From positions 1 through 56,642 of the forward strand of contig PNJK01000015.1 of the NCBI GenBank assembly GCA_013821825.1: 56,642 nucleotides of DNA, given 5' to 3'. This stretch comes from Rhodobacter sp. Its GTDB lineage: Bacteria > Pseudomonadota > Alphaproteobacteria > Rhodobacterales > Rhodobacteraceae. The position numbers were made by a program, and so were the translations under genes. Of this stretch, positions 25,222 through 35,455 are shown one piece after another (the first letter of the stretch is position 1; every line of letters begins with the position of its first letter). The notes beneath the pieces were generated by a model. It saw only the letters and a program-made list of their open reading frames with translations, was not told the DNA's origin and did no database searches.

Positions 25222-25683
25222 TCAGGCCTGCAATGGCACGGCAAGGCTGGCAAGGACGACGACGGTCAGCATGACCCGCAGCCGCAGCCACCAGCGCGGG
25301 GCCAGGCCCCAGGTGGAATACATTGCGTCGAGGAGAAGAAGCCCGACAAACCCCGCCGCCAGGAAGATGGTCGAGTTGGCCGAGGCATCGGTGACCATGA
25401 GGAATGCCCAAAGCGCTGGAATGACTGAAAGCGTGTAGGCCACGGCAGCCTCGCCGCCCTCGGCCTTGGTGGCAAAGCCCCAGAGCACGCCCGACATGAA
25501 AGACAGGATGACGGTGCCATAGGTCAGCCCGACATAGGCGCCCAGGAACATCGGCGGGAGCCATTGCCCGGCCCAGCCGTAAAGGGTCGGGGAAAGATAC
25601 GTGGCAGCGGACCACAGGAACGGGATAAGGCCGGCAAGGCCAAGAATGAGGGCAGTGCGGGGGATGCGGCGATCATCGGTCAT
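25222..25683 (-). CDS. DUF3429 membrane protein
   Basis: This 153-residue protein has about five hydrophobic helices with the family-like pattern PRTALILGLAGLIPFLWSA near the N-terminus and FMSGVLWGFATKAEGGE in the middle. The function of DUF3429 proteins is unknown; they are common next to RNase H in Rhodobacteraceae. The stop is 3 bp before rnhA. The 148 bp upstream, before the end of ispH, holds no gene I can see. Confidence 0.8.
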   Translation of the reverse strand: MTDDRRIPRTALILGLAGLIPFLWSAATYLSPTLYGWAGQWLPPMFLGAYVGLTYGTVILSFMSGVLWGFATKAEGGEAAVAYTLSVIPALWAFLMVTDASANSTIFLAAGFVGLLLLDAMYSTWGLAPRWWLRLRVMLTVVVLASLAVPLQA

Positions 25684-25831
25684 TCGGCTGATCTAGCTTG
25701 CCGCGCAGCGCATGGCCAGCCGGATCAGCGTCCCGGCAAGTGCTGAAAGCCCGAGGTAATTGCAACTTGCAACGCAAATGCCGAAACCTGCAAGCTCTGG
25801 CGACCGCTGGCAGGCTCCGCAGGTCAGGCAG

Positions 25832-26785
25832 TCAGGCGGGCTCTCTCAGAATCCGCGGGACCTTGAATTCAATGTCTTCCACGGCGGTTTCCACCTGTTC
25901 TACCGTCAGGTCGAACCGGGCGCGAAAGGCGTCTATCACTTCGTTCACCAGCACTTCGGGCGCGGAGGCCCCTGCGGTCAGGCCAATGGCGCGGGCGCCT
26001 TCCAACGCGCGCCAGTCGATATCCGTCGCGCGCTGGATCAGCATGGAATAGGCGCAGCCGGCTGTCGTGCCAACCTCGACCAGACGCTTGGAGTTCGAGG
26101 AATTCGGCGCGCCGATCACCAGAAGCGCGTCGATCCTCGGGGCGACGGCCTTTACCGAAGCCTGCCGGTTGGTGGTGGCATAGCAGATGTCATCATGCGC
26201 GGGCGCGTGGATCGCAGGGAAGCGGGCCTTCAGCGCGGCGGCGATTTCGGCGGTGTCGTCCACGGACAGCGTGGTCTGGGTGATGAAGGCAAGCTTGCCC
26301 GGATCGCGGACCTGCAAGTTGGCGACATCGGCGACGGTTTCGACCAGCAGCACTTCGCCCGGCGGTAGCTGGCCCATCGTGCCCACCGTCTCGGGGTGGC
26401 CGTCGTGGCCGATGTAGATCATCTGGGTGCCGGCCTCGTGGTGCCGCGCGGCCTCGTTATGGACCTTGGTCACCAGCGGGCAGGTGGCATCGACGGCGAT
26501 CATCTGGCGGCGACCCGCTTCTGCCGGAACGGATTTGGGCACACCATGGGCGGAAAAGACGACGGGGCGGTCGTCAGGGCAGTCGTCCAGCTCCTCGACG
26601 AAGATCGCGCCTTGTGCACGAAGGGCATCGACCACGAACTTGTTGTGGACGATTTCGTGGCGGACATAGACCGGCGCGCCCCATTTCTGGATCGCCAACT
26701 CGACGATCTTGATGGCGCGGTCGACACCGGCGCAAAAGCCGCGCGGGGCCGCAAGGTAAAGGGTCAGGGGAGCAGGCAAGGCCAT
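25832..26785 (-). CDS. ispH: 4-hydroxy-3-methylbut-2-enyl diphosphate reductase
   Basis: This 317-residue [4Fe-4S] enzyme carries out the last step of the MEP isoprenoid pathway, giving IPP and DMAPP. Cluster-binding cysteines are C18 ([11 protein letters not shown]), C102 ([12 protein letters not shown]) and C201 ([10 protein letters not shown]). Substrate-site residues are present in [10 protein letters not shown] and [12 protein letters not shown]. The gene stands alone on the minus strand with short gaps on both sides. Confidence 0.97.
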   Translation of the reverse strand: MALPAPLTLYLAAPRGFCAGVDRAIKIVELAIQKWGAPVYVRHEIVHNKFVVDALRAQGAIFVEELDDCPDDRPVVFSAHGVPKSVPAEAGRRQMIAVDATCPLVTKVHNEAARHHEAGTQMIYIGHDGHPETVGTMGQLPPGEVLLVETVADVANLQVRDPGKLAFITQTTLSVDDTAEIAAALKARFPAIHAPAHDDICYATTNRQASVKAVAPRIDALLVIGAPNSSNSKRLVEVGTTAGCAYSMLIQRATDIDWRALEGARAIGLTAGASAPEVLVNEVIDAFRARFDLTVEQVETAVEDIEFKVPRILREPA

Positions 26786-26857
26786 GGGATACCGACGCTG
26801 GACCCGTTGAGAGTTAGGGCCAAATCCGCGCGAGGTCCAGCCTGCGACTGCCCGATC

Positions 26858-27283
26858 TCAGGGCAATGCAGCGGAAGCAATCAGCGCGAGGGCTGCATAG
26901 CGGCCGGTCTTGGCCACTGCGACCAGTACAAGAAAAACGATGACCGGCACTCGAAGGACGCCCGCCGTGGCCACGATCAGATCACCCCCTGGTGCCCAAC
27001 TGAGCAGCAAGGACCAAAGTCCCCACCGCTTGTACCAGCCCTCGGCGCGGGCCATCTGCACCGGACGCAGCGGAAACCGCGGATGATCCCGCATCCCGCC
27101 AAGACCGCGGGCCAGCGCGTAGGTCACGCAAGACCCAAGGACATTGCCGACGGACGCTACGGCAACAAGCGTCAAGACCGGCCAGCCTGCCGCCTGCATG
27201 CCAAGGAAGACCACTTCGGACTGGAAGGGGACCGGGCTTGCCGCAAGGAGCGCGGCAAGAAAAAGACCGGTCAATGCGATCAC
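26858..27283 (-). CDS. YqaA-type (DedA-like) small membrane protein
   Basis: This 141-residue protein has three or four helices and the YqaA/SNARE-associated pattern: SPVPFQSEVVFLGMQAAGW, ASVGNVLGSCVTYALARGLG and WGLWSLLLSWAPGGDLIVATAG, with the G-D motif. DedA-related proteins help move lipid carriers or maintain membrane potential; this short version is uncharacterised. It lies 22 bp downstream of the NYN gene on the same strand. Confidence 0.82.
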   Translation of the reverse strand: MIALTGLFLAALLAASPVPFQSEVVFLGMQAAGWPVLTLVAVASVGNVLGSCVTYALARGLGGMRDHPRFPLRPVQMARAEGWYKRWGLWSLLLSWAPGGDLIVATAGVLRVPVIVFLVLVAVAKTGRYAALALIASAALP

Positions 27284-27305
27284 GCCGCCCGGCCTTTCGC
27301 TGGGG

Positions 27306-27881
27306 TCACTTCACATCGACCGTCGCTTCTTCGGCGACCAAGGGCCGCGGATCGCGTGGCGGGCGGCCGATGACGTCGCGCAACTCGTCAAGCTCGATGA
27401 AGTTGTCGGCCTGACGGCGCAGCTCGTCTGCAATCATCGGCGGCTGGCTGCGGATCGTGGACACGACCGACACCCGAACCCCCTGACGCTGCAGGCTTTC
27501 GACCAGCGGCCGGAAATCGCCATCGCCCGAGAAAAGGACCACATGGTCGATCCGTTGCGCAAGCTCCATGGCATCGACGCAAAGCTCGATGTCCATGTTG
27601 CCCTTTACCTTCCGGCGGCCCTGGCTATCGGTGTATTCCTTCGCAGGCTTCGTTCGCATGGTGAAGCCGTTGTAGTGCAGCCAGTCGACCAGCGGTCGGA
27701 TCGGCGAGTAATCGTCGTTCTCCAACAGAGCGGTATAGTAGAAAGCGCGCAGAAGCTTGCCACGCCGCATGAACTCCATACGCAGCAGCTTGTAGTCGAT
27801 GTCAAACCCCAGCGCCTTTGCGGCGGCGTAAAGATTCGACCCATCAATGAACAGCGCGAGCCGTTCGTCCTTGTAAAACAT
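27306..27881 (-). CDS. NYN-domain (LabA-like, PIN-fold) nuclease-like protein
   Basis: This 191-residue NYN domain has the family's acidic residues: ALFIDGSNLYAAAKALG, KGNMDIELCVDAMELA and VLFSGDGDFRPLVESLQ. NYN proteins are PIN-like and predicted RNases. LabA-like members are widespread but mostly uncharacterised in alphaproteobacteria. The ATG at 27881 fits the family N-terminus. The 139 bp to folK is AT-rich and should hold divergent promoters. Confidence 0.88.
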   Translation of the reverse strand: MFYKDERLALFIDGSNLYAAAKALGFDIDYKLLRMEFMRRGKLLRAFYYTALLENDDYSPIRPLVDWLHYNGFTMRTKPAKEYTDSQGRRKVKGNMDIELCVDAMELAQRIDHVVLFSGDGDFRPLVESLQRQGVRVSVVSTIRSQPPMIADELRRQADNFIELDELRDVIGRPPRDPRPLVAEEATVDVK

Positions 27882-28020
27882 CCTTGGGTTCCCCTCAAAG
27901 TGCGCTGTGCCGATCGAACTTCCGTGTCTGGAACACGTGTTATAGATGCGTTCGTCGGCCAACGATCTGTGAATATCAGGCAGAAACGGTTTCAGACAAG
28001 TCACGCTTAGGAAATTTACC

Positions 28021-28599
28021 GTGCACCCAGGGAAATCCAGAAAAACTTTGGTTGCACTAGGCGCGAATCTGCCGTTCGACGGGCGGGACCCTGCCGAAAC
28101 CCTTCGGGCAGCGGTGGCTGCCCTGGCCAAGGAAGGCCTTCCGGTTCTGGCCCTTAGCGCGCTTTACGCGACCCCGTGTTTTCCGCCAGGTGCGGGTCCG
28201 GACTATGTGAATGCGGCGGCGGCTCTTGATGCTGACGGCATGGTTGATGTGGCGTCAATGATGGCCCTGCTGCACCGTGTCGAGGCGCGGTTCGGGCGGG
28301 AACGGGCACAACGATGGGGAATGCGAACGCTGGACATCGACCTTTTGGCGATGGGCGATTCGGTCCTGCCGGATGCCGAAACCCAGGATCATTGGCGCAA
28401 CCTGCCTCCCGAGGCGCAGATCCGGGCCGCCCCCGACCGGCTGATTCTGCCGCATCCGCGCCTGCAGGACCGGGCCTTCGTGCTGGTGCCTTTGGCGGAT
28501 GTGGCCCCCGACTGGGTGCATCCCCGCACCGGGCAAAGCGTCCGGCAGATGCTTGCCGCCCTGCCGGCGGCGGACCGCGATGCCGTGAAACCGCTTTGA
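28021..28599 (+). CDS. folK: 2-amino-4-hydroxy-6-hydroxymethyldihydropteridine pyrophosphokinase
   Basis: The product is 192 residues long. HPPK transfers pyrophosphate from ATP to the pterin in folate synthesis. The signature QRWGMRTLDIDLLAMGD is clear, and the N-terminal LVALGANLPF matches the family. The start is GTG at 28021; a TTG at 28051 is an alternative but would cut the first strand. Folate supply is relevant to the THF-dependent Tdm, DmmD and Fmt in this window. rpoZ follows after 84 bp. Confidence 0.92.
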   Translation: MHPGKSRKTLVALGANLPFDGRDPAETLRAAVAALAKEGLPVLALSALYATPCFPPGAGPDYVNAAAALDADGMVDVASMMALLHRVEARFGRERAQRWGMRTLDIDLLAMGDSVLPDAETQDHWRNLPPEAQIRAAPDRLILPHPRLQDRAFVLVPLADVAPDWVHPRTGQSVRQMLAALPAADRDAVKPL

Positions 28600-28683
28600 T
28601 TTGCTGCGATTCAGCGCTTGTCATGGCTGGCCCGAACGCCTAAATAGGCCACTTCCTGCGAACCTACCGGATTGGAGTTGCCC

Positions 28684-29037
28684 ATGGCCCGCGTAACGGT
28701 CGAAGATTGCGTAGACAAGGTTCCGAACCGGTTCGAACTGGTGATGCTTGCCGCCCACCGCGCACGCGAGATCCAGTCGGGGTCGCCGATCACCATCGAC
28801 CGCGACAATGACAAGAACCCCGTCGTCGCCCTGCGCGAGATCGCAGATGAGACCCAGTCGGCCGAGGTTCTGCGCGAGCGGATGATCGAAAGCCATCAGA
28901 CCCAGATCGAGGTCGATGAGCCGGAAGATGACCAGATGGCGCTTCTCATGGGTGGCGACATGGACCGGCCGATGGTCGATGACATGTCGGAAGAAAAGCT
29001 GCTCCGCGCGCTGATGGAAGCCCAAGGCGAGCTCTAA
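28684..29037 (+). CDS. rpoZ: RNA polymerase omega subunit
   Basis: This 117-residue omega subunit starts [20 protein letters not shown], with the conserved [11 protein letters not shown] and [13 protein letters not shown]. Omega assists RNA polymerase assembly and forms part of a ppGpp-binding site, so its location directly before the (p)ppGpp enzyme gene is meaningful and conserved. An acidic C-terminal tail is usual in Rhodobacteraceae. The gap to rel is 27 bp. Confidence 0.96.
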   Translation: MARVTVEDCVDKVPNRFELVMLAAHRAREIQSGSPITIDRDNDKNPVVALREIADETQSAEVLRERMIESHQTQIEVDEPEDDQMALLMGGDMDRPMVDDMSEEKLLRALMEAQGEL

Positions 29038-29064
29038 GGCAGAAAACCCGCAAGCGGGGCGGTG

Positions 29065-31182
29065 ATGATCGACGTCGAAGACCTCATCGCCCTGGTTGGA
29101 AACTATAATCCGCGCTGCAATGCCGATCTTATCCGCAAGGCCTTTGCCTACGGGTTCAAGATGCATGACGGCCAGACGCGGAAATCGGGCGAGCCCTATT
29201 TTTCCCACCCCGTTGCCGTGGCCGCCATCCTGACCGAACAGCGGCTGGATGATGCAACCATCATCACTGCGCTTTTGCACGACACGATCGAGGATACCCG
29301 GTCGACCTATACCGAACTGACGGCCATGTTTGGCGAAGAGATCGCGGAACTGGTCGACGGGGTGACAAAGCTGACGAACCTTCAGCTCTCTTCCACCGAA
29401 AGCCAGCAGGCCGAAAACTTCCGCAAGTTGTTCATGGCAATGTCACGCGACCTGCGCGTGATCCTGGTGAAACTGGGCGACCGTCTGCACAACATGCGGA
29501 CGATCCGCAGCATGAAGCCGGAAAAGCAGGCCCAGAAGGCCCGCGAGACGATGGAGATCTTCGCTCCGCTTGCCGGTCGCATGGGGATGCAGTGGATGCG
29601 TGAGGAGCTGGAGGATCTGTCCTTCAAGGTCCTGAACCCCGAGGCGCGCAATTCCATCATGCGCCGCTTCCTGACCCTGCAGCGCGAGGCGGGGGATGTG
29701 GTCCACAAGATTACCGCCGACATCCGGCACGAGTTGGAAAAGGCGCAGATCGAGGCCGACGTCTATGGCCGGGCGAAGAAGCCCTATTCGATCTGGCGCA
29801 AGATGCAGGAAAAGGATCTGGCGTTCAGCAGCCTGTCCGACATCTACGGCTTCCGTGTCATCTGCGGCAACGTGGCGGACTGCTACCGCATCCTTGGCGT
29901 GATCCATCAGCGCTGGCGCGCGGTGCCGGGGCGGTTCAAGGATTACATCAGCCAGCCGAAATCGAACGGCTACCGGTCAATCCACACCACGGTCAGCGGC
30001 CGCGATGGCAAGCGGGTCGAAGTGCAAATCCGCACCCGCGAGATGCACGAGGTGGCCGAGGCCGGGGTCGCGGCGCATTGGTCCTATCGTGAGGGCGTGC
30101 GGGCAAAGAACCCCTTCGCCGTCGATCCCGCCAAATGGATCGCCACGCTGACCGAACGTCTGGACGAGGGCGACACCGACGAGTTCCTGGAAAACGTCAA
30201 ACTTGAGATGTATTCCGATCAGGTCTTCTGTTTCACGCCCAAGGGGGACGTGATCCAGCTGCCACGCGGGGCGACGCCGCTGGACTATGCCTATGCGATC
30301 CACACGCGGATCGGGAACTCCTGCGTCTCGGCCAAGATCGACGGCATCCGGGTGCCGCTCTGGACCCGGTTGAAGAACGGTCAGTCGGTCGAGATCATCA
30401 CCGCAGAGGGCCAGCGCCCGCAATCAAGCTGGATCGACATCGTCACTACGGGCCGTGCCAAGGCTGCGATCCGTCGCAGTCTGCGCGAAGAGGACCGGGG
30501 GCGTTTCGTCAAGCTGGGGCATGAACTTACCCGCGCGGCCTTTGACCATGTCGGCAAGAAGGCCACCGACAAGGCGCTGCGCACGGCGGCCAAGATGCTG
30601 GGGCTGGCGGATGAAAGCGACCTGCTGGCCCGGGTCGGTTCGGCCGAGATGCCCGCCCGCCGTGTGGTCGAGACGTTGTACCCGGATCTGGCGCAAGCCA
30701 CCGCCGAAGAGGTTGACGCCAAGCGGCCTGTGGTCGGCCTGACCGCCGACCAGACTTTCCGTCGCGCACAGTGCTGCCAGCCGGTGCCGGGGGAACGGAT
30801 CGTCGGCATCACCTACCGCGGGCAGGGTGTCGTGGTCCACGCCATCGACTGCCCGGCGCTTGAGGAGTTTGAGGACCAGACCGCCAGATGGGTTGACCTT
30901 CACTGGCATTCCGGTCGCCATGCGCCGGTCTTCACGATTTCGCTGGATGTGACGATTTCGAACGATGCCGGGGTCCTTGGGCGCATCTGCACCTTGATCG
31001 GGGAACAGAAGGCCAATATCTCGGACCTGCGGTTCACTGACCGAAAGCCCGATTTCTATCGACTTATCATTGACGTGGACCTGCGGGATGTTGAACATCT
31101 GCATATGGTCATGACCGCTCTTGAAGCCGAGACGGACGTGGCGCAGATCTCGCGTCATCGGGATTTGACCAAGCGGCCGTAA
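29065..31182 (+). CDS. rsh: Bifunctional (p)ppGpp synthetase/hydrolase (RelA/SpoT)
   Basis: The product is 705 residues. The HD hydrolase domain is intact (H48, HDTIED at 72-77). The synthetase domain with GRAKKPYSIWRKM and GYRSIHTTV follows at about 240-330. A TGS domain (VFCFTPKGDVIQLPRG) starts near 385, and a C-terminal ACT domain near 630. Both catalytic halves look active, as expected for the single Rsh of alphaproteobacteria. The ATG at 29065 is preferred; a GTG at 29062 directly precedes it. Confidence 0.95.
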   Translation: MIDVEDLIALVGNYNPRCNADLIRKAFAYGFKMHDGQTRKSGEPYFSHPVAVAAILTEQRLDDATIITALLHDTIEDTRSTYTELTAMFGEEIAELVDGVTKLTNLQLSSTESQQAENFRKLFMAMSRDLRVILVKLGDRLHNMRTIRSMKPEKQAQKARETMEIFAPLAGRMGMQWMREELEDLSFKVLNPEARNSIMRRFLTLQREAGDVVHKITADIRHELEKAQIEADVYGRAKKPYSIWRKMQEKDLAFSSLSDIYGFRVICGNVADCYRILGVIHQRWRAVPGRFKDYISQPKSNGYRSIHTTVSGRDGKRVEVQIRTREMHEVAEAGVAAHWSYREGVRAKNPFAVDPAKWIATLTERLDEGDTDEFLENVKLEMYSDQVFCFTPKGDVIQLPRGATPLDYAYAIHTRIGNSCVSAKIDGIRVPLWTRLKNGQSVEIITAEGQRPQSSWIDIVTTGRAKAAIRRSLREEDRGRFVKLGHELTRAAFDHVGKKATDKALRTAAKMLGLADESDLLARVGSAEMPARRVVETLYPDLAQATAEEVDAKRPVVGLTADQTFRRAQCCQPVPGERIVGITYRGQGVVVHAIDCPALEEFEDQTARWVDLHWHSGRHAPVFTISLDVTISNDAGVLGRICTLIGEQKANISDLRFTDRKPDFYRLIIDVDLRDVEHLHMVMTALEAETDVAQISRHRDLTKRP

Positions 31183-31197
31183 GGCCGGACTTCGGGC

Positions 31198-31932
31198 ATG
31201 GTGCCCGGGCAGAGAGGCGGCGAGTTGGTCTTCAAGCGCAGAAAACCGTTGGGCTGGGGCGCGTGGCTGCGCGAACAGGTCTACCCAAAGGGCGGGTTCA
31301 AGCGCGCCATCCGCTATGTGGTGCACCGCATGCGAAGGCTGCCCGACCAGCCGCACCGCGTGGCACGCGGGGTCTTTGCCGGCACGCTGATCGGTTTTCT
31401 GCCACTGCCGGGGCTGCAGTTTCTTGCCGCCTGGGGCGCTGCGCGGCTGGTGCGCGGCAATGTGCTGGCCTCGCTTCTGGCCACGTTCAACACCAATCCG
31501 GTGACGACCCCGTTCTTCGCCGTGCTTGCGATGTCGCTGGGCCACTGGATTCTGGGAATCGAGGCGCCGCTGACTGCCGAGTACATCGGCAAGGCCTTTG
31601 GCTATGCCGGTCGGGACCTCTGGGTCAACTTCACCGCCCTTTTCGGCCCCGAGAAGGCGCGCTGGGACGGGTTGATCCAGTTCTGGTACGAGATCTACCT
31701 GCCCTATTTCATCGGAGCGCTGGGTCCGGCAATCGTGATCAGCGCGGTGGCCTATTATGTGACCATTCCGCTGGTCGAGGCCTATCAGAAGGCGCGTGCC
31801 GCGACGGCGAAGGAACGCGGTGAGCGGCGGCAACGGATTCGGGCGAAGCTGGCCGGGGCGGCCGGCAAGCTGAAGCGCCGCGGGGAAGACCCCGGCGGAG
31901 ATTTGGGTGATGACGGTCCGGGGACACCATGA
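31198..31932 (+). CDS. DUF2062 membrane protein
   Basis: The product has 244 residues. After a basic N-terminus ([20 protein letters not shown]) come three or four helices with the DUF2062 pattern, [20 protein letters not shown] followed by [18 protein letters not shown]. The tail is strongly basic and helical ([20 protein letters not shown]). It is found between rsh and pdxJ in many relatives; its function is unknown. The ATG at 31198 is uncertain, because homologues tend to begin near VFKRR about nine residues later. Confidence 0.82.
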   Translation: MVPGQRGGELVFKRRKPLGWGAWLREQVYPKGGFKRAIRYVVHRMRRLPDQPHRVARGVFAGTLIGFLPLPGLQFLAAWGAARLVRGNVLASLLATFNTNPVTTPFFAVLAMSLGHWILGIEAPLTAEYIGKAFGYAGRDLWVNFTALFGPEKARWDGLIQFWYEIYLPYFIGALGPAIVISAVAYYVTIPLVEAYQKARAATAKERGERRQRIRAKLAGAAGKLKRRGEDPGGDLGDDGPGTP

Positions 31933-31966
31933 TCGCGGTGGCGACCGCAGCGACAGGAGAGAACGC

Positions 31967-32737
31967 ATGACACATCCGAACCCTAAGCCACGCGGTCTTC
32001 GTCTGGGGGTGAACATCGACCATGTGGCGACGGTCCGGAATGCGCGCGGATCGGCTTGGCCCGACCCGCTGCGCGCGGCCCTTCTGGCGGAGACAGCCGG
32101 GGCTGACGGCATCACCGCTCACCTGCGCGAAGACCGGCGCCACATTCGCGACTCGGATATCGAGGCGCTTATGGCGGCAATCTCCATCCCGCTGAACTTC
32201 GAATGTGCTGCGACCGATGAGATGCAGGCGCTTGCGCTGAAGCACCGCCCGCATGCCGTTTGTCTGGTGCCGGAAAAGCGCGAGGAGCGGACGACCGAAG
32301 GCGGGCTGGACGTGGTGGGCGATGCCGCGCGTCTGACCGACTTTATCGCGCCTCTGCGTGAGGCAGGGTGCCGCGTCAGCATGTTCATCAGTCATGATCC
32401 ACGTCAGATCGAAGCCTCGGCGCGGATTGGCGCGGCTGTGGTGGAACTGCATACCGGGCTCTACTCGGACCTCTTGGCCGAAGGGCACACCGAACTGGCC
32501 GAGCGTGAGCTTGCGGCTCTGCGCGCTGGGGCGGATCGGGCAGCCGCAGCCGGGCTGGAGGTCCATGCCGGGCATGGTCTCACCTATGACAACGTCGAAC
32601 CCATAGCCGCGATCCCGGTGATTGCCGAGCTGAACATCGGCCATTTCCTGGTAGGCGAGGCGATCTTTCGCGGCCTTGGCGCCGCTATCGAGGAAATGCG
32701 CCGCAGGATGGACATTGCCCGCAGGGCTGCCAAGTGA
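31967..32737 (+). CDS. pdxJ: Pyridoxine 5'-phosphate synthase
   Basis: This 256-residue TIM-barrel enzyme condenses 3-amino-1-hydroxyacetone phosphate with deoxyxylulose phosphate to make pyridoxine 5'-phosphate. Signatures are [16 protein letters not shown] at the start, [19 protein letters not shown] and [17 protein letters not shown] lies upstream of the ATG at 31967. It heads a cluster with acpS, lepB, rnc, era and recO. Confidence 0.96.
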   Translation: MTHPNPKPRGLRLGVNIDHVATVRNARGSAWPDPLRAALLAETAGADGITAHLREDRRHIRDSDIEALMAAISIPLNFECAATDEMQALALKHRPHAVCLVPEKREERTTEGGLDVVGDAARLTDFIAPLREAGCRVSMFISHDPRQIEASARIGAAVVELHTGLYSDLLAEGHTELAERELAALRAGADRAAAAGLEVHAGHGLTYDNVEPIAAIPVIAELNIGHFLVGEAIFRGLGAAIEEMRRRMDIARRAAK

Positions 32738-32774
32738 CGCCAACCCTCGACATCGTGAAACCGGGACAGTTGCG

Positions 32775-33194
32775 ATGATCCTTGGCATCGGCAGCGACCT
32801 CGCGAATATCGAACGGATCGAAGCGACGCTGGCGCGGTTTGGCGACCGGTTCCGGGACCGGGTCTTTACCGAGCGTGAGCAGCGCAAGGCAGAAAGCCGG
32901 CCCCGCGCGGTGGCTGCCACCTATGCCAAGCGCTGGGCGGCGAAAGAGGCCTGCTCCAAGGCGTTGGGCACCGGGCTTCGCATGGGCATCGCCTGGAAGG
33001 ACATGGCGGTGAGCAACCTGCGATCGGGTCAGCCGGTGATGCATGTGACCGGCTGGGCAGCGGAACGGCTGCGCGCGATGACTCCCGAAGGGTATGAGGC
33101 GGTGATCCATGTCACCTTGACGGACGACCACCCCTGGGCGCAGGCTTTCGTGGTGATCGAGGCCCGCCGCATCGATGCAGGAGGTCAGCCATGA
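32775..33194 (+). CDS. acpS: Holo-[acyl-carrier-protein] synthase
   Basis: This 139-residue enzyme transfers 4'-phosphopantetheine from CoA to acyl carrier protein. The metal and catalytic residues are in [16 protein letters not shown] (Asp8) and [16 protein letters not shown] (Glu and Lys). Its stop overlaps the start of the broken DUF3592-like gene by 4 bp, which shows that that gene was once part of the operon. Confidence 0.95.
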   Translation: MILGIGSDLANIERIEATLARFGDRFRDRVFTEREQRKAESRPRAVAATYAKRWAAKEACSKALGTGLRMGIAWKDMAVSNLRSGQPVMHVTGWAAERLRAMTPEGYEAVIHVTLTDDHPWAQAFVVIEARRIDAGGQP

Positions 33195-33892
33195 CCGACG
33201 CGACCGCGCAATCCTCACCGCTTTCCCAAGCGATCATGGCCGGCGTGATTGCTGTGCTGGCCACGGGCGGCGCTGTCTGGATCGGCTGGATGTTGGGCTG
33301 GCCCTGGATCTTCGACGTGAACGATCCGGACTTCAACCCGATGCTTCTGGCGGTGGGAGTGCTGATAGCGGTCGCCCTGCGGCATGCGGTGTCAGCGCTC
33401 AAGTGGTATTCCCGGCATCGGAGCTTCGGATAAACGGTCCTGGAACTGGACGGTTCAGAGCATCTTCGGCTTGGGCGAACGCTGTCTGGGGTGGTCCGGT
33501 CCGAGCATCCCGTGGCTGCCAACGGGCCCTACCGGCTGGTGCTGACCTGCCTTGATGTGCATGAGGTCAGCAACAGCGAAAAGGCCGGACGGCGTGAGGC
33601 CACCCCGGTCTGGACAGCCGAACGGACGCTGCCTCAGGACAGTGACGCGCAGAAAGGGCTGCGCTTCACCTTTGATTTGCCTGCTTCGGTCGGCCCTGAC
33701 CCGGTGCCCAGCGGCATCCTGTCGGACGGTAAGCTTCTGAGATATCGAATGACCGTAAACCTGCCGGGCTACCGCAAGGTGTTCCAGAAGGACAGCCCGC
33801 CGGTTGACCGGTACCGGACGCTTACCATTACCGCTCCGACGCCCGGCGCGGACTTCCGCAGTGAGCTTCAGATCCCCTTCGATGGCGGGTAA
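33191..33892 (+). pseudogene. Broken membrane gene (DUF3592-like) with an in-frame stop and probable internal deletion
   Basis: The same frame runs from ATG 33191 to the stop at 33890-33892, apart from one TAA at 33431-33433. Before it are two membrane helices (QAIMAGVIAVLATGGAVWIG and MLLAVGVLIAVALRHAVSA). After it comes a continuous soluble domain (TVLELDGSEHLRLGRTLSGV, YRLVLTCLDVHEVSNSE, LRYRMTVNLPGYRKV). The first helix passes to the second through a very short loop (WIFDVNDPDFNP), where DUF3592-type proteins carry an extracytoplasmic domain. I therefore infer an internal deletion. The stop is directly visible; the family name is less sure. Confidence 0.7.
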
Positions 33893-33983
33893 CCTGGCGG
33901 CCTTGGCTGCCGCCGCGCCTTGACTCTCTCGGTCGCTTCCGCACAAGAAGCGCGGACAAGTGGCAAAAGGCAGGTAAGGCACC

Positions 33984-34769
33984 ATGGCGAAAGACAAGGC
34001 CGACGGCGGCATCGTCGAAACGATCAAGACCGTCTTCTGGGCACTGGTCATCGCGGGCGTCTTCCGCACGCTCTTCTTCCAGCCGTTCTGGATTCCGTCG
34101 GAATCGATGAAGGACACGCTCTTGATCGGCGACTTCCTGTTCGTCAACAAGATGGCCTACGGCTATTCCAAGTATTCCTGCCCCTTCGCGATGTGCCCGA
34201 TTTCGGGCCGCATCTTCGCATCGGAGCCCAAGCGCGGCGATGTGGTGGTCTTCCGCCATCCGGTGAATAACACGGATTTCATCAAGCGGGTGATCGGTCT
34301 GCCGGGTGACAAGATCCAGATGAAGGACAGCGTGCTTTACATCAATGGCGTCGCTGCCCCGCAGGAGCCGGACGGCGTCTTCGAAGAGATCTACGAAGCC
34401 CAGGGGCCGATGCGCAACCTTCCGCGCTGCGAAAACGGTGCTGTCGGCGCCGGGGGCATTTGCACGAAGAGCCGCTTCATCGAAACCCTGCCCGAGGGGC
34501 AGAAGCATTCGATCCTGAATATCGACCCGGATGGTTTCGGCGACAACACCGAGGTGTTCACCGTGCCTGTCGGGAGTTACTTCTTCATGGGCGACAACCG
34601 CGACAACAGCCAGGACAGCCGCTATGCGCAGGCGGCGGGTGGGGTCGGTTTCGTGCCGGCCGAATACCTCATCGGTCGTGCCGACCGGATCATGTTCTCG
34701 TCTGCTGGCAGCCGGATGCTGTACTTCTGGACCTGGCGGTCAGACCGCTACTTCAAGGCTGTCGAGTGA
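33984..34769 (+). CDS. lepB: Signal peptidase I
   Basis: This 261-residue inner-membrane protease cleaves Sec signal peptides. The catalytic Ser41 is in FWIPSESM and Lys101 in [13 protein letters not shown] membrane helix at 16-34 precedes the active site, and the box [14 protein letters not shown] lies near residue 200. An insertion with paired cysteines ([28 protein letters not shown]) is typical of alphaproteobacterial LepB. The stop overlaps the GTG start of rnc. Confidence 0.96.
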   Translation: MAKDKADGGIVETIKTVFWALVIAGVFRTLFFQPFWIPSESMKDTLLIGDFLFVNKMAYGYSKYSCPFAMCPISGRIFASEPKRGDVVVFRHPVNNTDFIKRVIGLPGDKIQMKDSVLYINGVAAPQEPDGVFEEIYEAQGPMRNLPRCENGAVGAGGICTKSRFIETLPEGQKHSILNIDPDGFGDNTEVFTVPVGSYFFMGDNRDNSQDSRYAQAAGGVGFVPAEYLIGRADRIMFSSAGSRMLYFWTWRSDRYFKAVE

Positions 34770-35455
34770 GGCTTTCCGCCGAGCTCAAGGCCTTCGAAGG
34801 TCGCCTCGGGCATGCTTTCCGCAAACCCGAGCTTCTGATGCGGGCGGTGACCCATGCCTCGATCGGCTCGGCTACTCGGCCGGACAACCAGCGGCTTGAA
34901 TTTCTTGGCGACCGCGTTCTTGGTCTGGTGATGGCCGAGGCGCTGTTGTCGGCAGACACCGATGCGCGCGAAGGCCAGCTTGCACCCCGCTTCAATGCTC
35001 TGGTGCGCAAGGAAGCCTGCGCCTCTGTCGCGCGCGAGATCGGCCTTGGCGATGTCCTGAAGCTGGGGCGCAGCGAAATGCTGACCGGCGGGCGGCGGAA
35101 AGAGGCCCTGCTGGGCGACGCCATGGAGGCGGTGATCGCAGCGGTCTATCTGGACACCGGGTTTGATGGGGCAAAGCTGGTGGTCCTGCGACTTTGGGGC
35201 GACAGGATTGCCGGGGTCGAGACGGATGCCCGCGATCCGAAGACCGCGTTGCAGGAATGGGCGCAGGCCCGGGGAATGCCACCGCCAAGCTATATCGAGG
35301 CCGCCCGCTCGGGCCCGGACCACCAGCCGATGTTCACTGTCGCTGTGCATCTGGAATCGGGCGAGACCGCCGAGGCGCAAGCCGGATCGAAACGCATCGC
35401 CGAGCAGCAGGCCGCAAGGGCCCTGCTGACGCGGCTGGAGAACGAACATGACTGA
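34766..35455 (+). CDS. rnc: Ribonuclease III
   Basis: This 229-residue endonuclease cleaves double-stranded RNA in rRNA and mRNA processing. The signature [13 protein letters not shown] starts at residue 41, and a second acidic site is in [18 protein letters not shown]-terminal double-stranded RNA-binding domain starts near residue 155 ([20 protein letters not shown]). The GTG start at 34766 overlaps the lepB stop by 4 bp, and its own stop overlaps the era start by 8 bp. Confidence 0.95.
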   Translation: MRLSAELKAFEGRLGHAFRKPELLMRAVTHASIGSATRPDNQRLEFLGDRVLGLVMAEALLSADTDAREGQLAPRFNALVRKEACASVAREIGLGDVLKLGRSEMLTGGRRKEALLGDAMEAVIAAVYLDTGFDGAKLVVLRLWGDRIAGVETDARDPKTALQEWAQARGMPPPSYIEAARSGPDHQPMFTVAVHLESGETAEAQAGSKRIAEQQAARALLTRLENEHD

